Source: Bacteroidales bacterium UBA5219
GTDB taxonomy: Bacteria > Bacteroidota > Bacteroidia > Bacteroidales > ML635J-15
Length of the DNA stretch: 14,814 nt
Assembly (NCBI GenBank): GCA_002412425.1
Contig: DHVB01000058.1
Location: 42,305 to 57,118 of the forward strand
Direction of reading: 5' to 3'
The notes under the pieces were generated by a model that was not told the origin of the DNA, searched no databases, and was given only the letters and a program-made list of their open reading frames with translations. Position 1 is the first letter of the stretch. Each line of letters opens with the position of its first letter. Made by a program: the position numbers and the translations under genes. This document shows, piece by piece, positions 1 through 8,927 of the stretch.

Positions 1-45
1 CGAAGTGTACGTGACTGAGTCCGAGTATTGAAATCAACGTAGCAG

Positions 46-76
46 TTTGACACTTATGAGACACCGCCTATTTTTG
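46..76 (+). promoter_or_regulatory. Bacteroidota-type promoter for the DUF6029-Omp28-barrel-UbiX operon
   Basis: A TTTG (-33 box) at 46-49 is followed after 19 bases by TATTTTTG at 69-76, an exact match to the Bacteroidota -7 consensus TAnnTTTG. Transcription would begin in the low 80s, giving a leader of about 25-30 bases before the ATG at 110. Both boxes are seen directly and the spacing is ideal. It also shows that an upstream in-frame ATG at 47 cannot be the start, because it lies inside the promoter. Confidence 0.72.
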
Positions 77-109
77 TATAATAATTCAGACAACTCAAAA
101 TTACATCTA

Positions 110-1768
110 ATGAAAAAAATTATTTCATTCATTTTAACTGTTTTTCTTTTAAACCATGCTTATTCTCAAAATGAAACACAAGCAAATTATGGAAGTATAT
201 CTGGTAACTTCCAAAGTGAAGCTCAATATTACATTACAGACTCGCTTATCGGTGCTACAGCTCCAATAGAAAAGACTTTAGCCAATTCTTGGGCGAATAT
301 AACTTATACTCTAAAAAACTTTTCAGCTGGAGTTAGATACGAGGGCTACCTAAACTCTATTCTTGGCTATCCAAACTCTGGCGGAAGAAATGATGGAATT
401 GGATTTCCTCATCGTTGGGCTAATTTTGTTGTGGACAAGTTTGAGTTTACTGTTGGTAATTTTTACGAACAATTTGGAAATGGCTTAGTATTAAGATCTT
501 ATGAGGAAAAAAGACTAGGTGTTGACAATTCCCTTGATGGTTTTAGAGTAAAATACAATCCTGCTCAAGGTGTTTATTTAAAAACTTTAATCGCAAAACA
601 AAGATTTTACTGGGAACACGGTCCTGGCATAGTTAGAGGTTTTGATGGCGAAATTCAGTTTAATGACTTGATTGAAAAATTTGCCGAAAGCGATTTAAGA
701 ATTAGTCTTGGAGGTAGTTTTGTTAGCAAATTTCAAAAAGAGGAAAGTCCAATTTATAACTTACCAAAAAACGTCGCTGCCTCTGCCGGAAGAATTGACA
801 TTAGATATAATGGTCTTGCTATAAACTCAGAATATGCATATAAAATAAATGACCCAGGTGCTGATAATAATTATATTTTTAAAAACGGTCAAGCTTTTAT
901 GGTAAATGCAAGTTATTCGCAAAAAGGTTTAGGAATAGTTTTAAGCACAAAATGGGTTGACAATATGGCTTTTAGAAGTGATAGAAATGCAAGCCTCACT
1001 GATTTGAATATAAATCTACTCCCAGAATTAACTAGAAATCATGTTTATATGCTACCTGCTTTTTATCCTTATGCAAGCCAACCAAAAGGAGAATGGGGAG
1101 CAAAAGCAGAAATTATGTACAAAATTCCAAAAGGCAATGTGCTAGGAGGAAAATACGGAACTACTATTTTGGTAAATTATTCTAGAGTTCACAATATTGA
1201 CAAACAGGCAATTAACGACACTCTGCCTTTAGATGCTCCAGGAACTCTTGGTTATAATACTTCGTTTTTCTCTATTGGAAAAGAACTTTATTTCCAAGAT
1301 GCACATATTGAAATAAATAAAAGATGGACTAAAAAACTTTATACAAATCTTTCATATGTGAACTTATTATACAATTATAATATACTACGAGGCACAACAG
1401 GACATGATAATGTAAACGCACACATTGCAATAGCTGACATCACTTATAAATTTAAACCTCAATTAGCTTTAAAATCAGAATTTCAACATATGTACACAAA
1501 ACAAGACGAAGGCAGTTGGGCTATGGCTTTATTTGAACTTACTACCTCTGGTTGGTTTTTTACTGTTCTTGATAATTGGAATTATGGAAACCCTGACAAA
1601 AACCACAGACCTCATTACTTCAATGTTGGCTTTGGTCATATTTCGGGAGCAACAAGAATACAATTAACTTATGGAAAAACCAGAGCTGGTGTAATGTGTA
1701 TAGGTGGTGTATGTAGAAATGTACCTGCTTCTAACGGAATAAGTTTATCAATTTCATCAACCTTTTAA
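110..1768 (+). CDS. DUF6029 family outer-membrane protein
   Basis: A protein of 552 residues beginning with a signal peptide (MKKIISFILTVFLLNHAYSQ). The open frame extends upstream to 47, but the first 21 codons lie on the promoter and precede a clear signal peptide, so I start at 110. The body matches my memory of DUF6029 proteins of Bacteroidota: an early ISGNFQSEAQYY segment, GNFYEQFGNGLVLRSYE near residue 120, then DGFRVKYNP. It has many alternating aromatic/polar beta-strand-like stretches and ends in a Phe (SISSTF), as barrel proteins do. It is probably an outer-membrane beta-barrel; its molecular function is not known. It is the first gene of a four-gene operon, with 11 bases to the Omp28 gene. 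Families of these two kinds often sit together, which supports a shared envelope role. The family call is from recognition and not from a search. Confidence 0.75.
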   Translation: MKKIISFILTVFLLNHAYSQNETQANYGSISGNFQSEAQYYITDSLIGATAPIEKTLANSWANITYTLKNFSAGVRYEGYLNSILGYPNSGGRNDGIGFPHRWANFVVDKFEFTVGNFYEQFGNGLVLRSYEEKRLGVDNSLDGFRVKYNPAQGVYLKTLIAKQRFYWEHGPGIVRGFDGEIQFNDLIEKFAESDLRISLGGSFVSKFQKEESPIYNLPKNVAASAGRIDIRYNGLAINSEYAYKINDPGADNNYIFKNGQAFMVNASYSQKGLGIVLSTKWVDNMAFRSDRNASLTDLNINLLPELTRNHVYMLPAFYPYASQPKGEWGAKAEIMYKIPKGNVLGGKYGTTILVNYSRVHNIDKQAINDTLPLDAPGTLGYNTSFFSIGKELYFQDAHIEINKRWTKKLYTNLSYVNLLYNYNILRGTTGHDNVNAHIAIADITYKFKPQLALKSEFQHMYTKQDEGSWAMALFELTTSGWFFTVLDNWNYGNPDKNHRPHYFNVGFGHISGATRIQLTYGKTRAGVMCIGGVCRNVPASNGISLSISSTF

Positions 1769-1779
1769 ATTAGAATAAT

Positions 1780-2637
1780 ATGAAATCAAAATATTTTTAC
1801 ATAATAATACTTAGTGCATTTGTAGCATTATTTTTTTCTTGCGACGAAATTGAAGGACCATATATAAAAGACGAAGCTACAATTTGGAATGGCAAAAAAA
1901 CTTTAATTCTTGATTTTACAGGACATTGTTGCGGAAACTGTCCAAGAGCACATAAAACCATTGATGAGTTAGTTGAAAAATTTGGCGATGCTATTGTTCC
2001 TGTTGCTGTACACTCAACATATTTTGCAATGCCTGAAACTACCGACACTTCAAAACCTTTTCACTACGATTTTAGAACAAGTTTTGGCGATTTCTGGGGT
2101 GGTAGAGATTATGCATTTGGGCATCTTGACGAAATATATTTACCTACAGGATTAGTAAATAACCTAAACCCAGACCAAGTAACAAACACAAACGCTTGGG
2201 CAGGCTTAATAGCAAGTGTTTTAGCAAATTACCCCGAGTACAATATAGAAATTTATCCAAGCTACTCAAACTCAGACAGTTTAGCTAAAGCTGATATTAA
2301 AATTATTACAAACATTAAAAATCATAGAGAACTTAGCCTTTTAGTTTTTATTGTTGAAGATGGAATTATTCAATGGCAAAAAGATTACTCTGCAACACCT
2401 AACAACATAAAAGAATATGAACATAATCATGTTTTAAGAGCTTCGTTTAATGGAAATTTTGGTGATAAAATTAAAGATAACAATGCCGAAACAATTATTG
2501 GAGACGAAATAAATAAATCTTATTCATTAAAAATCAATAAGGATTGGAATATTAATAATTGTAGCATAGTTGCATTTGTTTATGATACTGAGACTAAAGA
2601 AGTTTTACAAGCAGAAACAAAAATAGTAAATGAATAA
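1780..2637 (+). CDS. Omp28-related lipoprotein with thioredoxin-like fold
   Basis: A 285-residue lipoprotein: a hydrophobic signal followed by a lipobox ending FFSC, with the lipidated Cys at residue 21. After a short linker, KKTLILDFTGHCCGNCP (about residues 39-55) has the beta-strand plus C-G-N-C arrangement of a thioredoxin-like active site (C51-G-N-C54, preceded by another Cys). HKTIDELVEKFGDAIVPVAVH then fits the following helix and strand. The C-terminal half is beta-rich and lacks recognisable catalytic residues. Omp28-type proteins are Bacteroidota surface or outer-membrane proteins, named after a Porphyromonas gingivalis antigen; whether they do redox chemistry is not established. 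The gene follows the DUF6029 gene by 11 bases and its stop overlaps the next start by 8 bases (ATGAATAA), so it is translated within the operon. Confidence 0.82.
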   Translation: MKSKYFYIIILSAFVALFFSCDEIEGPYIKDEATIWNGKKTLILDFTGHCCGNCPRAHKTIDELVEKFGDAIVPVAVHSTYFAMPETTDTSKPFHYDFRTSFGDFWGGRDYAFGHLDEIYLPTGLVNNLNPDQVTNTNAWAGLIASVLANYPEYNIEIYPSYSNSDSLAKADIKIITNIKNHRELSLLVFIVEDGIIQWQKDYSATPNNIKEYEHNHVLRASFNGNFGDKIKDNNAETIIGDEINKSYSLKINKDWNINNCSIVAFVYDTETKEVLQAETKIVNE

Positions 2638-3277
2638 ATTTCTAATTTTAATATTTCTAACACTATTTTCAATTTCATTAAATGCACAATCATTTTATGG
2701 TGGAATAATTGTTGGCACAACTCTCTCTCAAGTTGATGGAGATGACTATGGCGGTTTTCATAAAATTTCACCTCTTGGCGGAGTTTATGTAAGAAACACT
2801 TATAATTCCAATTGGGGAACTTCCTTAGGAATTGAATACAAACAAAAAGGCAGTAAAGATGTTTCAAAAGACGAATACGGTTATGTTACAAATTATTACG
2901 CCATGAGACTTGATTATATTGAAGTGCCTTTTTTAGTAAATTATAAACTAAACAAATTTAAAATTCCTAAACTTGTGGATTACAGTTTTAAAAATGACTT
3001 TTGGATTGATTTTGGAGTTTCTGGAGCATATTTAATTAAAGGTACTGATGATTACGGACATGGTCCTACTCTACCTGTAAGAGAATTTAGAAAATATGAA
3101 GTCGCTTGTCATTTTGGTATCAATTATTATTTTAATTCTCATTGGATTTTTCACACAAGATTTTCATACACTTTTCCACTTTTGCCAATTAGAAAACACC
3201 CTGGCGGACAAGTTTATTGGCTAAATCGTGGACAATACAATCACAATCTAAGTTTTGCAATAAAATATGAGTTTTAA
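2630..3277 (+). CDS. Outer-membrane beta-barrel protein (PorT-like / OMP_b-brl type)
   Basis: 215 residues with a signal peptide (MNKFLILIFLTLFSISLNAQS) cleaved at the usual Bacteroidota NAQ-S junction. FYGGIIVGTTLSQVDGDDYGGFHK matches the opening of the small barrel proteins grouped as porin family / PorT (PF13568). Later strands follow the pattern, such as WGTSLGIEYKQKGSK and YIEVPFLVNYKL, and the chain ends with FAIKYEF, a C-terminal Phe typical of barrels. An 8-strand barrel is expected from the length. The start overlaps the Omp28 gene by 8 bases and the stop shares one base with the UbiX start (TAATG), so translation is probably coupled. The role is unknown; the specific PorT function in T9SS should not be assumed. 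Confidence 0.78.
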   Translation: MNKFLILIFLTLFSISLNAQSFYGGIIVGTTLSQVDGDDYGGFHKISPLGGVYVRNTYNSNWGTSLGIEYKQKGSKDVSKDEYGYVTNYYAMRLDYIEVPFLVNYKLNKFKIPKLVDYSFKNDFWIDFGVSGAYLIKGTDDYGHGPTLPVREFRKYEVACHFGINYYFNSHWIFHTRFSYTFPLLPIRKHPGGQVYWLNRGQYNHNLSFAIKYEF

Positions 3278-3864
3278 TGGATTCTAAGAAAAAAAATATT
3301 CTAGTCGCAATTACTGGTGCATCGGGTGCTATTTATGCAAAACAACTTTTAGAAAAACTAAACGATTTAAAAGAAAAAGAAAGCTTAGAAATTTCTGTAA
3401 TCTACTCTAAAACAGGCAAAGAGGTTGCTATTCATGAAATTGGTTACGATTTTGTAAAAGAACTTAATTTAAAAACTTACGAAGACAATAATTTTTATGC
3501 TCCATTTGCTTCTGGTTCTTCTCCTGCCGATATTTTAGTAATTGCTCCTTGTAGCATGGGAACTTTAGGACGCATAGCCAATGGTTTTTCAGACAGCCTA
3601 ATTACCAGAGCTGCAGATGTAGTTTTAAAAGAAAGAAAAAAGCTAATTTTATTAACTCGCGAAACTCCTTTAAATTTAATTCATATCAAAAACATGGAGC
3701 TAATAAGCCTAAGCGGAGGAATTATTTTTCCTGCATCACCTTCATTTTATAACAAGCCCACAAATATTGAAGACTTAGTTAACACTGTTATTTTTAGAAT
3801 TTTAGATTTAATGCAAATTGAAATAACCTACGATAGATGGGGAAAATCAGTTAAAAGTTTATAA
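3277..3864 (+). CDS. ubiX: Flavin prenyltransferase UbiX
   Basis: 195 residues, the normal length of UbiX. It joins a dimethylallyl group to reduced FMN to make prenylated FMN, the cofactor of UbiD-type decarboxylases; it is cytosolic and forms a dodecamer. The family marks are plain: VAITGASGAIYA at residues 10-21 (nucleotide-binding loop), FASGSSPADILVIAPCSMGTLGRIANG in the middle, the ERKKLILLTRETPLNLIH strand-loop, and the end motif GGIIFPASPSFYNKP. Bacteroidota use menaquinone, so UbiX here probably serves a UbiD-like enzyme in a quinone route or aromatic-acid decarboxylation; the partner is not in the window. The start overlaps the previous stop by one base. Its presence behind three envelope genes looks like convenience transcription and not a shared pathway. 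Confidence 0.93.
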   Translation: MDSKKKNILVAITGASGAIYAKQLLEKLNDLKEKESLEISVIYSKTGKEVAIHEIGYDFVKELNLKTYEDNNFYAPFASGSSPADILVIAPCSMGTLGRIANGFSDSLITRAADVVLKERKKLILLTRETPLNLIHIKNMELISLSGGIIFPASPSFYNKPTNIEDLVNTVIFRILDLMQIEITYDRWGKSVKSL

Positions 3865-3967
3865 AGTTCGTAAAGTTCATAAAGTTGAACCGAGCTTGCG
3901 AACTTACAGAAGGTAAAGAGTTTTTAGTGTTGAGTTTTTAGTGTTTAGTAGTGAGTTTTTAAAAACT
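3862..3967. repeat. Short tandem repeats in the ubiX 3' flank
   Basis: Three 9-base units, TAAAGTTCG, TAAAGTTCA and TAAAGTTGA, run from 3862 to 3888, the first forming the ubiX stop codon. The 14-mer GAGTTTTTAGTGTT occurs twice back to back at 3918-3931 and 3932-3945, with a partial third copy at 3953-3961. The tract ends in the perfect palindrome AGTTTTTAAAAACT (3954-3967), which could act as a weak terminator for either of the two convergent units. The rest of 3865-4055 holds no gene that I can support. Confidence 0.6.
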
Positions 3968-4055
3968 TCACAATGATAGATAAAATTTCTTTAATGCAAA
4001 GTTTGTCTGTACTTGCTTCGCAGAGTTCGCAAGCTCACTCTGCTTGCTCCAACAC

Positions 4056-5357
4056 TTATCGAATTTTTAAAGGCAAAAGTTTTTTCAGTTTTTCTAAATC
4101 CCAAAGGCAAAACAACATTGCATATAAAAATGGCAAACCTATGCTTCTGTATCTTACTATAGCACCAGAATTAGGAGTGTAAGCACCAACTAAAAGAAAT
4201 AAATACAGCACAAAACCTAAAGAAAACAAAACAAAAAGCATTCTATCTCCATCAGGTTTTTTAAAAAATATTATAGTAAAAATAAGAACTAAACTAAAAA
4301 ACAAAACCTCTAAAAACGATAATAATATAACTGGTGAATTAATTTCATTTGGGAAAGGTCTAAAAAAGCTATTTAGCAATCCTTCGGGAATTATTTTTAA
4401 AAAACTTTTTACGTTTGGTTCTAAGCGAGTTAACTTAAAAGTACTTGTTTGCCCCTCTTCTAATTCAGTATAATTGATAAAATCATTTTGCTTTCCAGCA
4501 ATAGCTGCCATTATGTCATAACCTATAATTTTATCGCTTAAAACAATAGCCATAAAACCAAGTAAACTTATAGAAATAAGAATTAATACTCGTCCTCTTG
4601 TTTTAAATCTTTTTGCAATAAAAAAGAAAACAACCATTGGCAAAAACACTGGTAAGACATGTATTTTCGAAATTCCAACCAAAAACAAAAAGAATAAAAA
4701 CAAAATAAAATCAAGTATCTTAAATTTAAAATAAATTTTTACCATATAATAAAAAGCAAAGCCCAAAGCAAACATTACCAAGCCTTCTTTTAACAGTCCC
4801 GAAGTCCAAAACAAACAAGACGGAATTAAAAAACATGCTACTACATTCAAATATTTATTCAAGCCTGTTAGTTTGTCAATGGCTTTAAACAAAGCAAATG
4901 CCCCAAGAAACGACATAAATGCCATTGTTATAATATGAATAAAAATATTTCCACGTGATACTAAACACAATAAAGCATTAAACCTCATTATTGTTCGCGA
5001 ATCGTTAAACAATCCATAAGAATTTTGCCTAGTCCAATGGTCGGTTTGGTCATAATATTTTTCAAGATTTTCTCTATCGCCTTGAATACCTGTTAAAAGT
5101 CTAAAGTAATCAGCATAAGATTCTTCTGTTGCCGAATGTAAAACACAACCAGCTCTAAAATATTTATGAACATCTGAAGTTTTTTTGTCTTCATAATAAT
5201 ATGTATATATAAGATATAAAGACAAGCCTCCAATAAACTTTAAACTAAACAAAATAGCCAAAATATAAATCTTAAATCCAGATTTGCGAAAAAACTTCAA
5301 CTTAAAAATAAGTACTATAAAAAGCAGAAAACATAATATGGCAAAAACATATGTCAT
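4056..5357 (-). CDS. Polytopic membrane protein, possibly a glycan polymerase or transferase
   Basis: 433 residues with about ten hydrophobic membrane segments (for example near residues 2-19, 29-52, 133-158, 191-208, 214-231, 235-250, 258-275, 345-366, 372-392 and 408-425). A soluble loop of about 80 residues after the second helix carries YYDQTDHWTRQNSYGLFNDS, and a smaller loop lies near residues 280-340. The late segment SGAIVRYRSIGLPFL, with charged residues between helices, recalls Wzy/EpsG-like polymerases and other GT-C-like membrane enzymes of polysaccharide clusters, but I cannot assign a family. The start overlaps the stop of the upstream glycosyltransferase by one base, so the two are translationally coupled. 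This supports a role in making or exporting a glycan. The 3' end runs close to the repeat tract at 3862-3967. Confidence 0.7.
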   Translation of the reverse strand: MTYVFAILCFLLFIVLIFKLKFFRKSGFKIYILAILFSLKFIGGLSLYLIYTYYYEDKKTSDVHKYFRAGCVLHSATEESYADYFRLLTGIQGDRENLEKYYDQTDHWTRQNSYGLFNDSRTIMRFNALLCLVSRGNIFIHIITMAFMSFLGAFALFKAIDKLTGLNKYLNVVACFLIPSCLFWTSGLLKEGLVMFALGFAFYYMVKIYFKFKILDFILFLFFLFLVGISKIHVLPVFLPMVVFFFIAKRFKTRGRVLILISISLLGFMAIVLSDKIIGYDIMAAIAGKQNDFINYTELEEGQTSTFKLTRLEPNVKSFLKIIPEGLLNSFFRPFPNEINSPVILLSFLEVLFFSLVLIFTIIFFKKPDGDRMLFVLFSLGFVLYLFLLVGAYTPNSGAIVRYRSIGLPFLYAMLFCLWDLEKLKKLLPLKIR

Positions 5358-6337
5358 TATGAAAGAATAAAGTTTTGTTTATTTTTTTCTATATTATATT
5401 TTGGGTTTTCAGGATTCAATTTTTCTCTAGAAATTACTTTTTCATATTTCTTCAAATATTCTGTTGCCATAACTTTTGCATTAAAACAATCTCTAGCATA
5501 TTCTGAAATATGATTAGAATTATAATCAGCATAATTTTTTATTGCTTGGGATAAATCTTCTTTTTTTGAACTTAAAAAGCCAAATTCTGGTTTTACTAAT
5601 TCTGGCAACGAGCCATAAGGCGTTCCAAAAACAGGACAACCAAAAAACATACTTTCAATTATTGCTAAACCAAAAGGTTCGTCCCACAAAACAGGAAAAA
5701 TAAGCCCTTTAGATTGAGAAATTAATTTTATTTTTTCAAGATCGCCTATCATTCCATAAAACTTCACTTTTCTTGAAGTTGTAAACCTAAAACCCATTTT
5801 AAAATTAATTCTTTTTCCACCTAAAACTGCTAAATTTTCATTTGCAGACTTAACAACACTAATAGCTCCTTTTAGATTTTTAACTTTCCATGCTGCATTT
5901 GCTAAAAAGTGAAAATACTTTTTTTCTTCACTGATTTTATCTAGTTTATAGTCGTCCCAATCCAAACCATTATACACAAACGAGTTTGAATTATGTCTTT
6001 CTGCATGATTTTTAGAAACAAATACAGTATTTTTATCAAAGACATCTCCTGTTTTACTATTTCCATGAATAGTAGTTATGTATGGTTTTAAAATTTCCTC
6101 TTTTACTGGAAAATTAAAGTGTACGACATCAGTATCTTCAGGAATTTGAGAATTTATAGTTTTATTTTCATCTATAAAAATAATTTTTACAAAATCACAA
6201 TAAGAACCGGGCAAGACCAAGTAAGTTACTTCATGTCCCATTTTTGTAAGTTCTTTCCCTAAATACCAAATTACCCTTTCTGTACCACCATACAAAACAG
6301 CAGGAATTTTAGATTTATGAACTATTGTGATTTTCAT
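5357..6337 (-). CDS. GT4-type glycosyltransferase (GT-B fold)
   Basis: 326 residues, cytosolic, without a signal peptide. It is expected to transfer a sugar from a nucleotide-sugar donor to a glycan or lipid acceptor. The N-terminal Rossmann half starts MKITIVHKSKIPAVLYGGTERV, containing the glycine-rich acceptor-side loop, and carries the usual TTIHGN at about 88-93 and FVSKNHA at 106-112. The C-terminal donor half has the EX7E motif in DEPFGLAIIESM (E220 and E228), followed by GCPVFGTPYGSLPE, the classical GT4 donor-binding stretch. The protein is somewhat short for the family (usually 350-400), with compact helices between the two halves. Its start lies 9 bases after the beta-mannosidase stop and its end overlaps the membrane-protein start. 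Donor and acceptor cannot be read from sequence. Confidence 0.9.
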   Translation of the reverse strand: MKITIVHKSKIPAVLYGGTERVIWYLGKELTKMGHEVTYLVLPGSYCDFVKIIFIDENKTINSQIPEDTDVVHFNFPVKEEILKPYITTIHGNSKTGDVFDKNTVFVSKNHAERHNSNSFVYNGLDWDDYKLDKISEEKKYFHFLANAAWKVKNLKGAISVVKSANENLAVLGGKRINFKMGFRFTTSRKVKFYGMIGDLEKIKLISQSKGLIFPVLWDEPFGLAIIESMFFGCPVFGTPYGSLPELVKPEFGFLSSKKEDLSQAIKNYADYNSNHISEYARDCFNAKVMATEYLKKYEKVISREKLNPENPKYNIEKNKQNFILS

Positions 6338-6346
6338 TTTATTATA

Positions 6347-8926
6347 TCAGTTTTGAAGCTCTAAATTTTCAACTTTATCTCCTTCTCGTTTTAAAATATC
6401 ATTTACGGAATTAAAGTTTAATTCTAAATTTTGAATATTTTTATCTTTAGGATAGAAAAATATAATTGTAGTTTTTCCTGGAATTATATCAAGCCAATTA
6501 TCACTAAAACGTCCTTTATGCTTGGTTGAAATTTGTAGAGCTTTAATAAAATAATTTGAGTTTATTGAAATTTTCCAAAAATCTCCTTGTTTTTCAGCTT
6601 TATACTCAAAATTCCCTTGGCTTAAAGCTAAAGATTCAAAATCATCAACAAAAGTTCTGCTACACAACAATTCCTCATCAATTGCATCAGTTAAAACAAG
6701 CTCAAAAAATCCATTTTCTTCATTACATTCGTCTATAGAAAAGTTTTCAAAATTAAGTTTTTTGACACTATTATTATTTATTTTCGCAAACAGGCTATCA
6801 CTGCAAAGCAATTTGCCATCAAAACTTTTATAATTTAAAATTGCCATAGCGTTAACTTCGTCTGGGAAATGGTTAATTGCAACAAATTTAATTTTGTCAT
6901 CTTTTTCAAAAACAGCTAGGCTAAGATTTTCGAAACTTCTTTTTGCATAATAATACAGAGCTTTAGTTTGCTTATAATAGTCAACTGCCGACCACGAAAT
7001 TGAGGGCCAGCAATCATTAAATTGCCAAAATAAAGTTCCCATACAATAAGGCATTGCCGACAAGTGAGCATCAAAAGCCTTTTGCACTCCTTCTGCTTGC
7101 AAGAATTGGCTCATATAAACATAATCTTCAAATTTTTCTGGAATTATAAAATATCTATCCATATAATTGCGGATAGCCTTAAAGCCAAAATGATGTTTTT
7201 GATGAGATTTTAAAGATTTGGAATAAAGATAAAGAGAATCTTTGTGCATAAAATTTTCTAAAGATTCAATATTTGGGAAAGCTTGAAAACCGTATTCGCT
7301 CATAAATCTACCTGTTTTTTCGAAGAACATTTCAAAATCTAACATTCCCCACCAAACTCCCCAATAGTGCGAATCGCCGTGTGTCAATGATTCTGGTCTT
7401 CCCCAACCATAAAATGGCGAACTTGGAATATATTTTCGTGTTTTATCAACTTGTGCCAAAGAATTAGGAATAATTCTATGAAATAATTTATCATAATCAT
7501 TCCAAATTTTCAAAGAATCTTCATAAGACAAAGCAAATTGTGTTTGCCAGTTCCAATCGAACCAGCCATTACTAATTTCATTATTTCCACAATAAAACAC
7601 CAAACTAGGATGATTATAAAGCCTATTTGCCTGATATTTCACTTCTTCTCTAATATTTTCTTCCATATCCTCATCTAATGGATACATTGCACAGGCAAAA
7701 ATAAAATCCTGCCATACCATTATTCCTAAGGAGTCGCAAATATTATAAAAGTCATCGTTTTCATAAATTCCACCACCCCAAACTCTTAGCATATTAAAAT
7801 TAGCTTCTTTTGCTAAGCTTAGCAATTCTTCATACGTCTTTTTCGAATTACTTCCGCTAAAATATTCAGCAGGAATCCAATTTGCTCCTCTTACAAAAAC
7901 AGGAATATCGTTAAGTTTAAAATAAAAACTTTGCCCTATGTCGTCTATGTCGCTTATAAATTCAATTTTTCTCAAGCCTATTTTTGTACGACATTCTTCC
8001 ACCCTAAACTTTGTTTCGACCTGAATATCAACATCATATAGTTTTTGCCCACCTAATCCATTACACCACCAAAGTTCAGGTGTATCAATTTCAAATTCTA
8101 TTTGATATAAATTTATTCCTTCGTTTACATCTATTCTTTGTATAATGCTGTCAAATTCATTGTTTGGTGAAGAAATTGTTATTTTCCCATTATAAAATTT
8201 TTCTGATTCTAATTTTACATTTGCTTGGAGAATTGCGATTGTGTCGTTTAAAGTTTTTTGTTCAATATTCACATTATTAATTCGCATTTTTTCCCAAGTA
8301 TTCAAATATACATCTTTATAAATTCCGCAAGTTTCAAGATTTGGTGCCCAATCCCAACCATATTGATATGGTGATTTTCTTGTATTTCCATGATTGTCGG
8401 GAATAGAATAAGCGCCTTCATCTTCTTTCAACTTATTATATTCGGAAGATGGATAAAAAATTACTTCTATTAAATTATTTTTTTCTTTCCTTAAAGATTT
8501 ATCAATTTTAAAAATCCAAGGTCTAAACATATTGTTAGCATTTCCAAGTTTTGTATCATTCAGAAAAACTTCGGCATGTGTGTCTAATCCTTCAAAAACA
8601 AGTTCTAAATTTCTATTAATAAAATCAGGACTTATGTCAAAACTCTTTCTATATTTCCAAATTTGATTGCTCACCCAAGCTAAACTATCTGCATTATTTT
8701 CTGCAAAAGGGTCTGGAATAAGATTATTGGCAAATAAATCTGTGTGAATATTTCCAGGTACTGTAGCAGGATACCATTTGCTTGTTCTTTCAAAATAAAA
8801 CTCCCACCCTTCATTAAGTTCTAGTTTTTTCTTAGTATAATTTTGGTTACAAGAATTTAACACGAATAAGGCTATATATAAAATAAAAATTATTATTTTT
8901 GTCAGCAAACTATTAAAAAACTTCAT
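6347..8926 (-). CDS. Beta-mannosidase, GH2 family lipoprotein
   Basis: 859 residues counted from the ATG at 8926. It hydrolyses non-reducing terminal beta-D-mannose, probably at the cell envelope. The first residues form a lipoprotein signal with lipobox LNSC (Cys 26). The beta-mannosidase opening follows (NEGWEFYF, then ATVPGNIHTDLFANNLIPDP), then the beta-sandwich and the catalytic barrel. The acid/base Glu is in CGNNEISNGW (E450) and the nucleophile in MSEYGFQAFP (E544). The 94-residue interval agrees with known beta-mannosidases. LFWQFNDCWPSISWSAVDY near the barrel end is also typical. The open frame continues 19 codons further to 8983, but that stretch precedes the signal peptide and overlaps the divergent gene, so I reject it. 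It leads an operon with the GT4 and membrane-protein genes. Mannobiose- or N-glycan-core-derived mannosides are the likely substrates. Confidence 0.93.
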   Translation of the reverse strand: MKFFNSLLTKIIIFILYIALFVLNSCNQNYTKKKLELNEGWEFYFERTSKWYPATVPGNIHTDLFANNLIPDPFAENNADSLAWVSNQIWKYRKSFDISPDFINRNLELVFEGLDTHAEVFLNDTKLGNANNMFRPWIFKIDKSLRKEKNNLIEVIFYPSSEYNKLKEDEGAYSIPDNHGNTRKSPYQYGWDWAPNLETCGIYKDVYLNTWEKMRINNVNIEQKTLNDTIAILQANVKLESEKFYNGKITISSPNNEFDSIIQRIDVNEGINLYQIEFEIDTPELWWCNGLGGQKLYDVDIQVETKFRVEECRTKIGLRKIEFISDIDDIGQSFYFKLNDIPVFVRGANWIPAEYFSGSNSKKTYEELLSLAKEANFNMLRVWGGGIYENDDFYNICDSLGIMVWQDFIFACAMYPLDEDMEENIREEVKYQANRLYNHPSLVFYCGNNEISNGWFDWNWQTQFALSYEDSLKIWNDYDKLFHRIIPNSLAQVDKTRKYIPSSPFYGWGRPESLTHGDSHYWGVWWGMLDFEMFFEKTGRFMSEYGFQAFPNIESLENFMHKDSLYLYSKSLKSHQKHHFGFKAIRNYMDRYFIIPEKFEDYVYMSQFLQAEGVQKAFDAHLSAMPYCMGTLFWQFNDCWPSISWSAVDYYKQTKALYYYAKRSFENLSLAVFEKDDKIKFVAINHFPDEVNAMAILNYKSFDGKLLCSDSLFAKINNNSVKKLNFENFSIDECNEENGFFELVLTDAIDEELLCSRTFVDDFESLALSQGNFEYKAEKQGDFWKISINSNYFIKALQISTKHKGRFSDNWLDIIPGKTTIIFFYPKDKNIQNLELNFNSVNDILKREGDKVENLELQN
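8894..8901 (+). promoter_or_regulatory. Candidate -7 box for the GH20-Nudix operon, inside the beta-mannosidase signal-peptide codons
   Basis: TATTTTTG (TAnnTTTG) ends 26 bases before the ATG at 8928. A second match, TAATTTTG, lies at 8838-8845. Neither has a good TTTG at the -33 position, so the call is tentative. Both matches lie inside the coding sequence of the opposite gene, as they must because there is no intergenic space. AT-rich DNA gives chance matches to this box. Confidence 0.3.
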
Positions 8927-8927
8927 T

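Noticed and set aside
47..109. Upstream in-frame ATG for the DUF6029 gene
   Set aside because: It lies on the promoter boxes and would put 21 residues ahead of a complete signal peptide.
1797..2048. Open frames opposite the Omp28 gene and similar antisense frames in the GH20 and FISUMP genes
   Set aside because: Shadows of well-supported genes, without signals or family resemblance.
3973..4182. 69-codon open frame on the plus strand
   Set aside because: Mostly antisense to the membrane-protein gene and with repeat-derived sequence; no start signal or family likeness.
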